64,000 nucleotides of DNA from Lucifuga dentata (GCA_014773175.1 VXCM01000134.1:181494-245493); one strand, 5' to 3'. Counted from the stretch's first letter, positions 26,574 to 42,240 are shown. The notes: generated by a model from the sequence alone, not told the origin. Translations and numbers: made by a program.

Positions 26574-29544
26574 CTCTGACAGGGTTCCCTGCTTCTGGCC
26601 CCCTGCAGAGTCTGTTGTGTACAGTGCGGGTCTGCGTGCAGAGTGGTGGCTGTCTAACAAACTCTGTTGCCAGCAGCAATTTTATTCCTTTCTCATTACT
26701 TCACGATCATGAACTGCTAAAACACCGCTGCCCTCCTTTCTCCTTCCCTCTTTGCCTTCCAGAGATTCTGTCCTTCCTTCTTAACACCCGTCTCCACCTT
26801 TTCTCTCTCCTTTTTATAATTCATCTCAATTAAATCTCTATTTCCTTTTTTGTTTCCTGTCTCCTTTGTTGTCTCGCTTCCTCTCCACATTCATTTTATC
26901 TCCTTTGTTTCTTCAAATTGTTGACCCCCTCACTACTCTTTCTTTATTTTCTGACCTTTCTTTCCTTCTTTTCTAACCTGCTGTTCCCTCTTTGTCACTT
27001 CTCTGTCTTATTCAATCACCCTTTCATCTTCCACTGCTCCATCACTCCTTTCCCTCCCACTGTCCAACTTCCTACTCTTCTCTCCACACTTCCCATCTGC
27101 CTGAATTTGGGTAAGTGTGAAAGCAACATGTGTTACAGTAGGATGTAAGGTTAGGGGAAGGTGGTGAGGGCGTGCTGCTGGGTAGATCAGGCTTCAGGAG
27201 GTTACGGCTCAATGCTGTTTAGGGGACAAGACAGGATCTGTTGTGTGTTTTTTTCTTTTTTTTTTTTTTTTTTTTTTTTGTTTTTTTGTCTGGTCAGGTG
27301 GCACAAAAACATTTAATGACCTATTAGTCAGATCAAACCCACAATTAATCTAATCCCTTTACCAATCCCCAACACACACACACACCAATTAATTCCTGAA
27401 AAACCTAGCTCGTTCTGTTTTTCCATCGATAAAGTTGTATTCCACCTCAGTTTAACTGTAACTTCACTGACATTTCATTTCAGCCTCTGTCACAGAGAGT
27501 CACAGAGCAGCTTTCCCTCCATTATTATCTCACCGTTCAACCAAATTACCACTGCCACTGAAATCATGCTGTGACAACTAACTCCCCCTTTAGCCATCCC
27601 AAATTAATTTACTAAAAGATTTGTTCCAGTGTTACTTAGATGATGTAATTGAGGGAAATATTTTGATTTGTTCTTCAAGAATTGGACTCGCAGATGAAAT
27701 TGAGGCTTCTTGCAACATTCTTGGCTCTTTATAACTCATAACTCTCCCTGCAAATCTTTTACACCTGGAAAGCATCAGCAAGAAATGTTCATTTGTCACA
27801 GCGTGTTATTATGCATCTAACTATAAAGACAGAAATCTCTGTCTGTGGCACCATTATCTCTACAACCTGGCACTATGAAGTTGATATTTGGCAGATTTAT
27901 TGCTAAGGACCTAAGGACGTGCAGTGCCGTGTGTGAAGTTGTTTGGATGAGCGGTTCTTGAATTGAGCTGTGTGCCAGTAAAAAGTAGTCTGCGTGGCAG
28001 GATATGCTCCACCGCATGGTGGCAGGATAAGCTCTGGGTGCGGCAGCATATATGCTCCGCTCCACAGGTACTTATGGCAGGCTGTGGCACCATAAAGTCC
28101 GGCTCAGTACGAACAGGCGTGTTCAACAGCCAATGCAAACAAAGCTACCTCACGAGGACGTGCAGAACAAAATTATGGCAGGCTGCGGCACATGCCACAA
28201 AGTCCAGCCTGGTCCAAACAGGCATGTTTTCAACATGCACTGCACTAATTTATATAAATCTCCATCAGCAGGTGGTCGGATGAAAAATAGCTTTCAGTCC
28301 TATGAGACAATGAATCAAAGCCACTGAGGTGAAGAAGTTTCAAAGTGCACAAATTGATTATTTCATTTGACAGACAGATACAATGCATTTAAGTTATTTC
28401 ATATTAACATGCTAACTGAGAAATATTGATGCATCTCACCTATCTACAACTATTTCTTAAAATTCTCAGGTCTGTGAGTGTACATGACATCAACAGAGGT
28501 TTTTTCAGCAAGCCTGGCTGCCAAGCAAGAGATTCAATTTCTTATTTGAAGTTTGACCTAGAAACACGAACTACAGCAGCTTTTGTGCATTTTGACAGAA
28601 TTACACAACACCTATAGCTCTTTACTGGGTCAGATCTGGATCCACTTTCCTCAATGAAAGCCAGAGTAGGGAGAAGCAAGCTCTGTGATTGGTTAGAGTG
28701 AGTAATAAAGTGAGTTGATGGACAGCCAGACAGATGCAGAGAGGAAGCGCCTGAAGGCAATGGGCAGAATGTAAACAACAGCAGTTATTGGAAGGATTGT
28801 CACGATAGCTTCCACATTACAGCCCTTGATGGGTGTGTGGTTGCGTGTGTGTGTTTGTGCTTTGTGTGTCTCAGCATGAGTGAGTTAGCATTTGCGTGCA
28901 GACATGTGCAAGCTGCCCTGCATTTGTGAGTAAGTATGTGATGGAAAGTAAAAGTCTGCATGTACATTTTGTAGTTTCTGCTCATTTAGTCGAGCCTGCA
29001 TGAGTGCATTAATCTGTACATGTATGTGTGTGCGCGCATGCATGTGTGCGTGCATGTGTATGTGTGTGTCTGTGGTAAATTCTAGGTCACAATAACAGCT
29101 GGGGGCACATTGCTAAGACAGTGAAAAAATTTGATGGGCCAGCACACTGGTGGCAGCATCTAACTTGGTTGAAATTTTACTGCAGTATCTATAGCAACAG
29201 CACTGTAAACAAAAACAACTGGCATGTGTATTAATTTTAGGATTCAAAGTAGATGGATCTTGCAAGCACACACGCCTTATTACCCCAAATACACAATGTT
29301 TCAGGCCAAGAGCTGCCCAAATACTGAGCCTAAGGGATGAAGGGAAGAAAAAAATTCGAGGAGTGTAAAATATTAACAAGATGAAAAGTCAAAGAACAGC
29401 GAAACAGAAAAGTATAACACAACTCCTTCATTATAATATTTAAAAAATAAAGTTTTAGAAAAAAACTTAATGTCCACATGCATGATGCAGAAAGTCCAGC
29501 CACGAGGAGAGGAGAGGAGAGGAGAGATAGAAAGTTCCCAATTT

Positions 29545-29584
<40 letters not shown>

Positions 29585-31355
29585 ATTCACCCACGCAAAC
29601 AGACGTTCATTTGCACCTTCCAGGATAACAAGATCTTGTTAGCAGTATGACAACAGCTTGAATGTTCCAAATGGCCATCATTACTGCCAGCAAAGGCTGG
29701 ACACACACACACATGCACACACACTCACACACATATACACACTCGCACACACAAGTTACAAGGACAGATACTAAACAGTAGAAGTCATGTATATGCAATT
29801 TATTTGGCAGCCATTCTGCTGGAAAAGAGCAGCTGTTGTACAGGTTGATGGTAACCTGGTGACATTTTCTCCATAAAAATCTTCCTATTCTTGGTGTCTT
29901 TGTCTTCAGGTGACATACCTATCAGCTATCATTGACCATATCTGACCCTTAACCCCGCCAAATCATCACTACCACGTAACTATATAACAAAATCAAGGAT
30001 GCATAAAGGATCCTGTTTATATATGACAGATTTATTGATGCCAGAGGACAAAAAAGAATTGTCAGCGTTGGTGTATTTTCCAGCTAGAAAGATAGATATG
30101 ATTATATCTACGTTATAGTCACCCTCTGATGTTCTGGCTTAACTGATACCAATTTACAGAGAAATGATCAGTCATGAAATAATAAATCCTAAATGATGAT
30201 GAAATTGCTTCCCTGTATATTTTGCTAAAATGAAATCAAGCTTGCGATCAAGAATAATAACTTAAAAATATCATGTGAACAGGATTTCCTGGCATCCTGA
30301 AAAGTTCTCAGCAAATCAAGTCAAATTAACACAAGAAGCAAGCAGCGCTGGCTCACACACACTCAGAAAGTGAACTTCACACTCACAATTTTAATTGCTG
30401 CATGGTCCCTCAAAGATATGATTGGCATAAGATTATGCTCATGAAAACAAAGCAGCTTAAGCATTTGCAATCTTCACGTTTTAGTCATGAAGGACTGTAT
30501 GCAATATGGCATTAAATCAACTCAAATTTGCTTGATTTTTTTTGTTTTTTTTAATTTCCTAAAAAGATAACAGGTGGTTTTGAGCTTTTCTTATGTGAAG
30601 CTGTAAATTGGATCAGACCGGACGATCACAAACCGGTGTGTTTGTCACAGCAACTAAACATATAAATATGTTTCCCACCAACTAAAGGTAATTTTTCCGT
30701 AGAGTTTCATAAATCCCAGTTTGAGTGAACATTCTCTCAAGTAAGTTTACATTCAAGCTACATGGACTAAATTAACAGGATTCCGTTGCGTGACTCACTG
30801 CTTCATGGAAGCATCAGAGAAAGTACACTAGATGTGGGAAAGAAGGAGACAATTAAACATTGGATCATTTATATTTGTGAGTAAATATAATAAGTTTTGC
30901 CTTCAGCAGAGCTTTAACGTGTATAAACGTGCTGTCTGTCTGTTACTCTTCCCCTATTGCCTGTTCTCTTGGCGCTAGGGTGTGAACACTGACACCCTTG
31001 TTGTTTTAAACTCCATCAGGTGGACCCTGTCTAGCAAGAAAGACAGACACACACACAGACACACACAAATACACACAGAAGAAATCCCCACAGGCTGGTG
31101 CCAGCGAGCGAGAAAACACCGACAGCCACACGTGTTGTGTTAGTAACCTCAGCCCTGTGAGTGTGTGTGTTGTGTGTGTGTGTCTCAGGGGAACAGGGCT
31201 CAGGACTCAATTAAGCAGGCATGTGTGGAATGCTTTCACAGGGAACGGGACAAGATGGCTGTGAGGCCGGCACTGTGTGTTCCTGTGCCTCTCTGACCTT
31301 GATCTCAATTGGTCTCGCTTTGGCTGACCGACGGCAGCATGAAGGGGAGCCATGT

Positions 31356-31395
<40 letters not shown>

Positions 31396-34300
31396 GGCGT
31401 GAAGGAGAGAGATGTCTCGCCTGGACAGTCCACAGGGACTTCTCACACTTACTCTTCCTCTCTTTACTTCTCTCCTATGACACCAGGAAGACAAGATGGG
31501 GTCGCCTAATGAAGCATGTTTAACCCTCTTAGTAGCTTGTAATACAGCTTACTAACAGCCTATTTCTACAGATACAAGCTTTATAAAGTCACGATCACCC
31601 TTGTTATATATATCAGTCCATGTATGACAGAGGAACATGTATGAACAAATGACTTCAACAGTCGGAGAAAACAGCAATTTTCGATACTGCTAGTCTCAGT
31701 TTTTAAGTTGCATAAATCGCATATTGGATCTAATAGAATCTCAATAAAGATCCAGTGTCGCATCCAAGGTGGATCCATCATTGGTACTATGCACTTATCT
31801 AGTAGTGTGTATCTTTTGATTTATAAAAATACAAAAATCTTTAAACTTTTACATGTTACACTCTTGAACTCTGTTGTTACCGTTAAATTTTCACTGCTTA
31901 ATGACACAGTACATGAATGATACACAGCCTGTTTTCATTCAGTGTGCATAACAGTGCTGCATCAAGGAAGAGTACAAGTGGATCAATGTGTTTTTGCACA
32001 GTATTGCAAATAGGCAAATGCATTTCATATCTGTGGGAGCTTCTGGCCTCAGAACTATAATTAAGTGCTATGATTTAAGCATGTTTTTAAACTGAGGGAC
32101 CCATCAAGGTATCTAAGCACCACTCACTAAGACTACTTAACTATCTTATCTTTTCATTCTCCATCTCATTACCTATGGAGACATTTTTTTGTTCGAGCAT
32201 AGCCTGAGTAGCACTTGTTTGCAGAGTAATCAAATTTCCCACCGTGCTTAACTCACCTCCTCTGACTATCAGAGTCTAACTATGGTGGATTATTTCCTTA
32301 TTGAAAGTGAAAACATCTCAGTAAAAGTCGCCTCCACTCACCAGTTTTAAAGATTTCGTAGCGCAGCGAGAAGCCTGCCCCCTGGTGGGCATAGTCAGAT
32401 ACAAACTTGATGTGGATGGAGGGGCCTGATGATATGATTGGTGCTGGGGCGATGTTGCTGCAGTGCTTCCCCAGAAGGTCGGCGGACTCTGAGTTCCCAT
32501 CATGGATCTCTACGTAATCGTACCTGCAGAGGACAAACATGTTTTTATATATTCTCTCTTACCAACTTGTATCTATATTGTGCTTAACCTACTTTTGATT
32601 CATATGCTAAAGTACATATTTGTTTTATTATAATCCTGAGTCTTGCAGCTTATCAGAGCTCTGGCAGTGAAAATAAACATTCATTAATCACCTTCACTAA
32701 CATGCAAAACCACAGAGAGACAACAGGAAGCTACATTATCAGGTGTTACTGTAGATTCTCAATGAACAGTAAACCTTTGGATTTTAAAGTCATTTTAGCC
32801 TTTTTTTTAACTTTGTTTTTACGTTGTAGAGAAATTACACTTTTTTTTGTATAAGTTATTCCTAAATGTTTTTATACTTTCTTTTTCAGGAATTTTATAA
32901 GATCAAGTACAAAAATCAGGGAACTTTCAGAATCAATCATTTATTACGTATAAGTTCAAAATGTTTGTTTCTAAAATTTTTTAAAGATTTATTACCAGAA
33001 TTTCTTCCCTCATGAATCTTCTGTTTTTATTATAAATAATGTATACATTTTTTCAGAATCAATATTTTTTAGAAACAAGCAGAAAATTGGCACACTTGGA
33101 AGAAAAGTCCAGATTTTGATAAAGCAAATACTTTTTGCCTGTCTAGTATGGAACGTTTTTGCAGTGCAGCTTTTTACGTGGCAAATGAAAAACAAATTAA
33201 ATGAAAGGTAGAAAATGAATGAATAAATGATGCTTTTTTTAAATAGAGGGAGCAGCAGATGAACTTTGTATTAAAGGAAGAGGAAGTGATTAAATCTTTC
33301 CAAACTGCTCTGACTCTGTCATTAGATTCTCTTTTTATCTTTTTTATCTTCTTCACCAGTTCTTTCAACTGACAGGCATCGTATTAGATTTTGTTCAAAA
33401 AAGAAGCATTGAGGAAACAGTTTGCATTGATCCACGGCTAGAGCGGGCTTTCTGAGAGGACGGTTACCATCGGCAGGAGCTGATGTCATTAATGACAGAA
33501 TTGCAATTAAAATTAATGCGGCAGATGACATTAGCAGTTCACAGATGGTGGAGAAGTAAAGAAACACCTGCAAGATGCAAAATAGAAATTTTAAAATTCT
33601 GTAACTTATTCAACTGCTTCAGGCTTCAATTTTAAGGATAATAACTACTTTATTATACAAACAAAAGGAGATTCGCCTGAACAGTCTACTGGGAATTTCA
33701 GTATGCTTCATCCAAAGTGCCTGTTGAATCGTCTGGTGCTGGAAACTCCTTTCCAATGGTCTAATAAAAAAAAAAAAAATTGAAAAAAAAAAAAGTCTCT
33801 GAATCACATGATCCAACAGGCATGCCTGAGGTGAGAAGTGAAAGTGCTGCTGTCCTCATTTATATGGTTATTATATCATTATATATGATAAACATGGCAT
33901 GATGGAGGGAATAGTTCAGCTGAAGCACAATGAGGCCTTTAATGTAAATGTCAGATTTTAGCTTTCACAAGGAAAGATCGAAGTCACATGTATACTGCAG
34001 AGTTAAAAAGTTCAACAGAAAACTGATTCACCCTCTCACTTGCTATTCTCAAGTCATGTAATATATAGTATAAGCATGTGTGATAATATCTTTAAAGCAG
34101 AGTTCAAAAGACTGGAGATTCTCAAGCAAAGCACTACAACTCTGTATACAAAAGACATGATCACTGAAACAAGAGTTCTGTTATAAAGAAATTAAAGGTC
34201 TGTTAAAGTTGAGGGTGTGTGTGTGTGTGTGCGTGTGTGTATGTAATATGGTCAGGCTCTTTGAACTATGGACACATCTGACTCTCTTAGGATTATTGTG

Positions 34301-37300
34301 GAACAAGTGACCCACTTTCACATAATTCATCCCATCTAATTCAAAAAAAGTTGTAACTCGGCTCAAACTGTTTCAATCAACAGAGAAATTCACATTTTCT
34401 ACTTTTCAGAGTGGATGTAGAGTCATCACAGCATTTTCCTGTTTAATTCTTTGCTGAACTTAAACATCATGGATAAGGACTTTTGTGCTAAAGATTAATG
34501 ATCACTATATTTTTTCTTTCCTCCATAATTACAAAATAGACCAAACCAAGTTAAAGGGACTATCAATAGCAACATCAAAGTAACACTGACCTTTTCCCTC
34601 TTTTATCTTCAATCACTGCTGTTTATGTTGATTTACCCTGTGGTCTTCAGTAATTAGTTGCACTTAGCAGGAGACATTTATGTTCAATACATTTCATGCT
34701 TTAAAGTCAAGCAGGCAGTGTTCAGATCATCTTACAGCTTGTACAAAAATGGACTGCAAAAGTTTATACCAGTTTATACTAATTTTAGCTAAATCTTTTT
34801 TACGGCATCTTATGACCTCAAATAATCTAATCAGATTAAACCAAGAACTCAACACTAAAGTGACAAGATGAACAATTAGCAGTACATCTGACTGTGTTTA
34901 CATGCACGCTATAATCCAAGTAAGACATAAACATGGACAGAATTAATAGGATTCCACAGTTTTCCAAATATACATGATAGATTGTGTACTTGGAGTATGA
35001 GGGAGAAATGAAATGCATGCAGTGGTTTACTCTGATTATAACTTTTACATGCCCGAATAAAATGATTTACAATTGCATAATCTAGGTCTGTTATTTAAGA
35101 TTAAATTTACTCCAGTTTTCAATAATTTCAGTCTTATTATGCATGACATTTGAAAAATCAATTTAGTGTATTGATCCAAAGTTTTAACGTGCATGTGAAT
35201 GTACTGTGAGTAGAGAAGACCTAGTCCATGTCATGCAGTTGGGTTTAGAGCCAATCATTGAAACTGCCTGTTGCCTTGAAGTCATTAAAGGACCATACTG
35301 GCTATTTTGCATGTTTGAGCCTAATGTATTCAATTTTCATACATGTTATGTTACTGACAGCCAGTTCCCAAAGGATAAAACCATATTTCATCTTTCCTGA
35401 TATTTTGCAAAACCTCTTAATCTTTCAAAATCAAATATTCAAGCGATACATCCATCTTAAAAATCAATGTGTCGCCTGCTAATAGTTTGGCAGCCTTATG
35501 AAGTCATTTAAAATGAAGTCGTTTAAATTTTTCAATAACTGCAGGTCTTCTTTTGGGACTATATTCCCCGGGACTATATTCTCCACACTTTTTATTGCGC
35601 TTAAACACAAATTACATAAATTAATAAAAAAAACAAATATACTTCTTGTTCATGGTGATGGACCTATCCCAAGAAGGTTTCAACTATCAACAAGTTGATT
35701 TTAACAGCATACCAGAATGAAATGAAACCAATGGCAGTCTAGAAGGTAGGAAAAAAAAATTTATTCACTGTTCCAGTAGTATGCTTTGGGAAATGATTGT
35801 CAGTAACGTTACGTGTATGAAAATTTAATATATTAGGCTCAAACATGCAAAATGGTGGTATGGTCCTTTAAGGCCAACCTCGATAAAGGAGGAGTGGTAG
35901 GAGCTGTATTTCTTCACCTGCATAAAGCATTTTGATACAATCAATACTTCTCTCAAAGTTGGCCAAATTTAAACTACAGTATATAATAGTTCTCTAAAAT
36001 GGCTGAAGTCAGATCTTTTATATCACTCCCAGTACTCCCATTATTAATAAATAATGAATTGTCATCACAAGAGCATGTATTAAGGAGAGCCACAGGGGTC
36101 CGTCATAGGGCCATTATTGTTCAGTATACACATCAATAATCTCTGATCTGTGTGCGATGATGATGTGGAAATCTTGATGTATGCAGATGACACAGTCATA
36201 CACTAATGCAAAAAAGCAAACTGGCTTAATCATTCATGTCTCACAGTATCTGAAAAAACAGTTATAAAATATTTCATCAATAAACATGAACAAATTGTCA
36301 TCCAAATATTTATGTGATAATTAAAAATGTTGATGAGGTTCCAGATTAAGGTTAAAGATCAAGATTAAATATTAATGTATTTAACTCTAAATATACATGT
36401 ATTTCATACACGGGGTTTGACAAAATAAATGAATATACTAAACTAAGCATGACTGAATCAGAACAATAAACAACTGCCTGTATTTACTGTTTTGTGTATA
36501 GGACAAATTGGAAGAATGTCAGGCTGAGAGTATTTCCCTCTTTAAGGACAAGATACTGAGTCGAGATTTATTTTCATGCCCACTTCTTTCATGTTTTCTG
36601 CCAATAAATGTTTCGTCCTATCTCCACACTCACAGTAGGAGTGTTGCCTCTCTGTCTGGATACAAACACACACCTGCCTGACTCCAAAATAGTTCCTTAA
36701 GAGAAGTTCCTGAACAACTAGACATGACAGGAGGCCACAAAGCTTGAATTTAATTTTGGCCATTCTGCAGGGTCTTCCTTAAAGGACCATACCGGCCATT
36801 TTACATGTTTGAGCCTAATATATTAAATTTTCATACATGTTATTTAAAAAAAATAATAATAATTCACCATTCCAATAGTATGCTTTGGGAAATGATTGTC
36901 AGTAACATTACATGTATGAAAATTGAATATAGTAGGCTTAAAAATGCAAAATGGCTGGTATGGTCCTTTAAGTTTTAACTCTGGGCATTTTTGACATCCT
37001 TCCATTCTAACATCTTCCATCTGCATCTTCTTCCACCATTCAGAAGACACACTGAATGGTTAGGCACAAGTAGCTTTCTAGCAGAACACTTTTTTTTTTC
37101 TTTTCTGGTCAGATAAAATTATTCTGATGATAAATAAAACAAAATTACAGGTTCAAGCTGAAAATAGTTGGACTTACATTTAAAGTATAAGATTTGTTTA
37201 CTCGTTTTCATTCCATGAGCAGAAGGATTAGTGACTCAACGGTTAAAGGAAAAGCAACACCTAATGAATCATGCACCAAAGGAAAGTGCAGCATAAAGCA

Positions 37301-38147
37301 ATGCGTTGCTGCTGTACCGACATGTTAAAGGTGTGTGAATATGAAAGGAGGAGTGTTGTTTGGATGCATGGAGTGATGTGGACCATCATTCCTGCTTAAC
37401 TAACACATGTAAAGTCACACACACACATCTATGCATCATGTACTTGCAACATCACAGGGTTCTTCTGGCAGACTGCAGATGCACACACACAAATACACAA
37501 TCTCTTTCACACACATACACACCTCTTTGGCACATATAGAGCTGTCAGAATGACAGAGCAGTCAGGGTCAATTCATGACTACTGAACCCTGATACCTTTA
37601 CACCGGGTTTTCGAGTCTAAAGATGAGAATTCTGTTGTGCGTATATACAGTGTATATGAGTGTTTATGTGTCTGTGTATGTGTGCATATATGTATGCGTA
37701 TCTGTTGGTGCATGTGTGTAGACACAGAAGAAAAGTGTGCTTTTTGCTGTGTTTGCCTGTGTATATGCATGCAGGCTGCATCTGTTTGTGTCTTTATGTC
37801 TGTGTGTGTGTGTGTGTGTGTGTGTCACAGTTCTTGACATATTTTCCCTAAAAAATAGCTCATCCAAGTCACAGTGTCTTCCTCACCTTTGCAAAATTAC
37901 ATGTTTTTTGTTAAAGGCTACTCTGTTCCAGAGAAGTAAGATCTCTCTTTTTTCTTTCTCATCCTGACTGTCTTTGTTTTCTCATTTATATACAATGTTT
38001 TATTTTCATTACTTTTACTTTGGTCTTTAACTTCTTTCCGCTGCTCACCATTTTCCCCTCTATCTTTCTCTAATGTGCTGTCAAACGCATAACTCGTGGC
38101 AAAAAGCCAAAGTGTGGAAGAGAGACGAGGCAGAGATTGGAAGGGGN

Positions 38148-38181
<34 letters not shown>

Positions 38182-38453
38182 TGTGCACACACTGCATTCA
38201 CTCTGCCAACTCCATCCCTCAGACAGACAGAGACAGGTGTCCATCTACATCTATCCATAGTGCATCCAAGTTAGCAAGTAGACAAACACACACAAACACA
38301 CACAAATGAAAAACCCACACATATACACACGCTTTCTCACACATAAACATACATAAACACACACATGCACACAGATAGAACTGTCTTAGGCAGTTTAAAG
38401 GTTTCTAAGTTATGACTATGCATGAGCTACATAATGTCTAACCCTAATCCTAC

Positions 38454-38490
<37 letters not shown>

Positions 38491-41400
38491 TTTGCTCTCA
38501 CCTTAGCTGTGTGTGTACCTGACATGGACCCTAGAAAGTGTTTGAATACAAATGCACTTCCACCCCTCCACCTTCCTCCTCCCTTGGTNACACACACAGG
38601 TTGAGTGTTGTTTTCTTGCACCTGCACATTCCTTTCAAACATCAGGGGTCCCCTGAGCTGCAGACACAGCGTCTGCACTGCAGACACACACACACAAACA
38701 AGGACGCACACACACTATAAACAGCAGCAGACCAAACTGGCAGTAATGAGTATTCAGGATGTAAAGAGAGAATCAGACTGAATATTCTGCAATATGTTAG
38801 TGTCGTAAATTATTAAATGGTCTAAAGATGAATTGAGATTTTTCCATGTCTGTGTTTTGTTTGGTGTCGTTATATAAACACTTTGAGCTGAACTGAAGTC
38901 ACAGTTCAGAACAGCAGAACAACATTCTGAGTTTTTTTTTCCATGTCAGTAACTTGATGCAGTTTTGTTCAACATTGTTCCTTTGTAAATGTGTAATTTG
39001 TGCTTGATGTTTCAAACTGGCACCAACTGTAATCTTTTAATCAGACATTCCAGCTATTATTTTCTTAATTTTTGTTTTGAATTTGGACATTGCTGTTTTC
39101 TCATTAACATTACCCACCATGGGAAATGCTGGGTAATGTTAATGTTGCCCACTAGCAGGTTTTAGAGGAAGTGAAACAGTCAACTCTCAATAGATCCATA
39201 CATACACAAACACACACACTGCTGTGTCCTGCTGCTGCTGCTGACTCATGAAGTAGCTGTCATATGAATAATACACAATATGTTCAGTAAATTCCTGGGA
39301 GATGTTCTGAAACTGTCTATAAGGAAGTAAAACTGAAGTGTGAGGCTTTCTGTGAAAACTACTATAAGGATGAAGGTTTCAGCTGAAGACTGCATGATGC
39401 TTCATCTGACCCGGTCTGTTCAGTTTGGTTGGGGATCATGTCAGGAGGCAAAGTTTTATTTTTCACGGTGTAGCCATACAGGTATAACAACAGTGAAATG
39501 CTTTTTCCGGTAGGTTCCCAGACTGTGCTTCTTAAAGGACCATACCAGCCATTTTGCATGTTTGAGCCTAATATATTCAATTTCAATACATGTAAGGTTA
39601 CTGACAATCATTTCCCAAAGGATAAAACAGTATTTCAGCTTTCCTAATATTTTGAAAAATCTCTTAATCTTTCAAAATCAAATATTTAAGCGATACACCC
39701 ACCTTAAAAATCANATTTTGAAAAATCTCTTAATCTTTCAAAATCAAATATTTAAGCGATACACCCACCTTAAAAATCAACGTTTCGCCTGCTAATAGTT
39801 ACACAGCCTTATGTGTCGTTTGAATTTTTCGATAAACACAGGTCTTCTTTTGGGACTATATTCCCCGGTGGAGACATACATTCANAAAAAAAAAAAAAAA
39901 AAAAGCCTCTGAATATACGTGTTGTTTGCGATGATGGATTACCTATCCCAACAACATTTCAAGTGTCAACAAGTTGATTTTAACAGCATACCAGAATGAA
40001 TTGAAACCAATGGCAGTCTGGAAGGAAGGAAGGAAAAAAATTATGAATGCAACGTTCCAGTAGTATGGTTTGGGAAATGATTGTCAGTAACATTTCATAC
40101 ATGTATGAAAATGGAATTGAGCCTAATATATTAGGCTCAAACATGCAAAATAGCTGGTATGGTCCTTTAAGTTTATCTTTTCAGAATGCCTACAATAGGA
40201 GGTTGCTTTTGTAATCTGAATGTGACTATTCATATAAAGTTTCATTTTAGGAGCTGGATTACTAACAGGATTTCTGTGTTTTCTGTGTATTTTTGGGATC
40301 CCTGCTGTCTTATTTCAACCTGTAAACGCAGATATAAATGAGGATAACTGGGTACAGTTTCACTTCCAATTCTCTCCACAGAGCGCAGACACATTGAGGG
40401 AAAGATAAAAGAGAATTTGAGAGAGAAATTAAAACCCACTGTCACACCTCAACACACCTGGCAACCTCTGCATGAAGCGGGCATGTCTGTCAGCAGTGTG
40501 GAGTCAGAAAGTTACACATTTTGAAAGCAGACCTCTACAAATTCACCAGAGGAAAGGGGGTTTCTGCTGCCTTCTGACAACACTTGAACGGGCATGTCAG
40601 AGGAAGTTACTGGTCAAACAGCCTCCAGCAGTGTAAGCAATTCCTGTTAAGCTCAACAGAAGGTACTTCACTGGCTGCTTGTGATCCTTCCTAATTTCTC
40701 CTGATTTTTCTTCCCTATAAACTAGGGCTGCTAGCATTTAACTGTAACATCCACCATTTAATTAGATCTGTGACCACTGCTGATACAAAAACATAAATAA
40801 AAATCACAACATCCATTTTTCCTGTCAAAATTTAATACCAAGGATAAGCAAAGTAGCAGCAATAAAATGTGTATGTATATATATATAAACTACAACACTT
40901 TCCCCTTTATCAAATAAATCAACCATCCATCTAAATTTTAAAAAAGTAAAGAAGGAGTTATAGATTTTTTGCGATTTAGAAACTATATAATTATCCTGGC
41001 AGCAGCACATTCTCCAGCCATGAACATCACAACGTTTAAGATTATAAAGTTAGGGCATTTACAAAATTTATAAAGCATTTCGTTGTGAATAATAATTTGC
41101 TACTCTCAACGCCATTAACATTCAGTGATCAAGAGAAAATGTACAGAAAACATTACAGCTCATAATGTGAATTAAAATGGCTTTTAACATTAAGCTAACG
41201 TAGCTAAGTAACGTTAGCTAACGTAGCTAACTAGCTAGCTTACCGAGACAAGTCTTCATCGACCAGAGAGCCAACACGCCTCCTCCTCAGATGCTCCAGC
41301 ATAACTAATGTGCTCCATGCCAGGAACGTCCAGCTTTGTAAATGTTGCAGATTACAACCATTTTGGCCTGGGTTAAGAGTGAAATGCTGCCATACTTTGG

Positions 41401-42178
41401 AGGTTTTTGGTCGTGGAGGTGTTGCCATCACGCTTCACTTCACTCCAGTAAACTGTCACTACTGTCACTGATGACGTCACCGACCAATCGATGATTCAAG
41501 TCGTTGGCAACTATTTGGTCATCGATTTTTGTCGACTACAAACACTACACATTTATTAGCCACAATTATATATGAAACACAATATCTAAGATTATATTAT
41601 TTGCAATTAAAATGTGCTCATTGGCACGTTAAACTGCTAAAATACTCATAATCACACTTGAGTGTTGTAGCTGTATTGCAGTAATACAGCATCTGGCTGC
41701 TGGCAAACAGCACTGTTTGTGTGTGTTTGAGCCCTGCATTCTCAAATGAGAAATACAAAGTACTTCATAATATATATTAGCATAATAATATTGTTAAAAT
41801 GTTTACTTAGCTTGGATCTGCCAGTAAGTATCTGTTATTTGGGTCCCCTGTAACACTAAAATTGTGTGTTTTGTTTTGCTGTGTGTAAGTGTGCACATTG
41901 TGCAGGTGTGTACATACTGTATGTACAGTATGTACACACCTGTGTTGAATAAAAGCTTACCTGGTCAATCTGTCACTGAAACAGTTAATAGAGAGTGAGG
42001 ACGATGACTGATTTCACTGTTATCAAGTAATAGGCCTGTTAGGGCAGAAGATGAAGAGTGTGTGTGTGTGTGTGTGTGTGTGTCCAACACTCCTGGACAA
42101 CCAATCGATGCCTCATTATGGCAGTAACGCCAATTGATCAGGGTCAGTCCTTCAAAGATACACACATGCGCACCCTCC

Positions 42179-42211
<33 letters not shown>

Positions 42212-42240
42212 NTTCAAAGATACACACATGCGCACCCTCC

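Larger units (their letters stand above)
23829..32341 (-). other. nrp2: nrp2 intron 3 (8.5 kb)
   Basis: Separates CUB1 from CUB2. It contains one Harbinger-like MITE (24.3-24.7 kb), a repeat copy at 27.8-28.25 kb, CA and GA microsatellites and a pyrimidine-rich tract at 26.7-27.1 kb. The segment 29.9-30.9 kb has no recognisable repeat and no coding potential. Confidence 0.9.

Noticed and set aside
27963..28283. 106-codon plus-strand ORF
   Set aside because: Lies inside repeat family B, has no domain similarity I recognise, and the homologous frame is not kept in the 8.2-8.9 kb copy.
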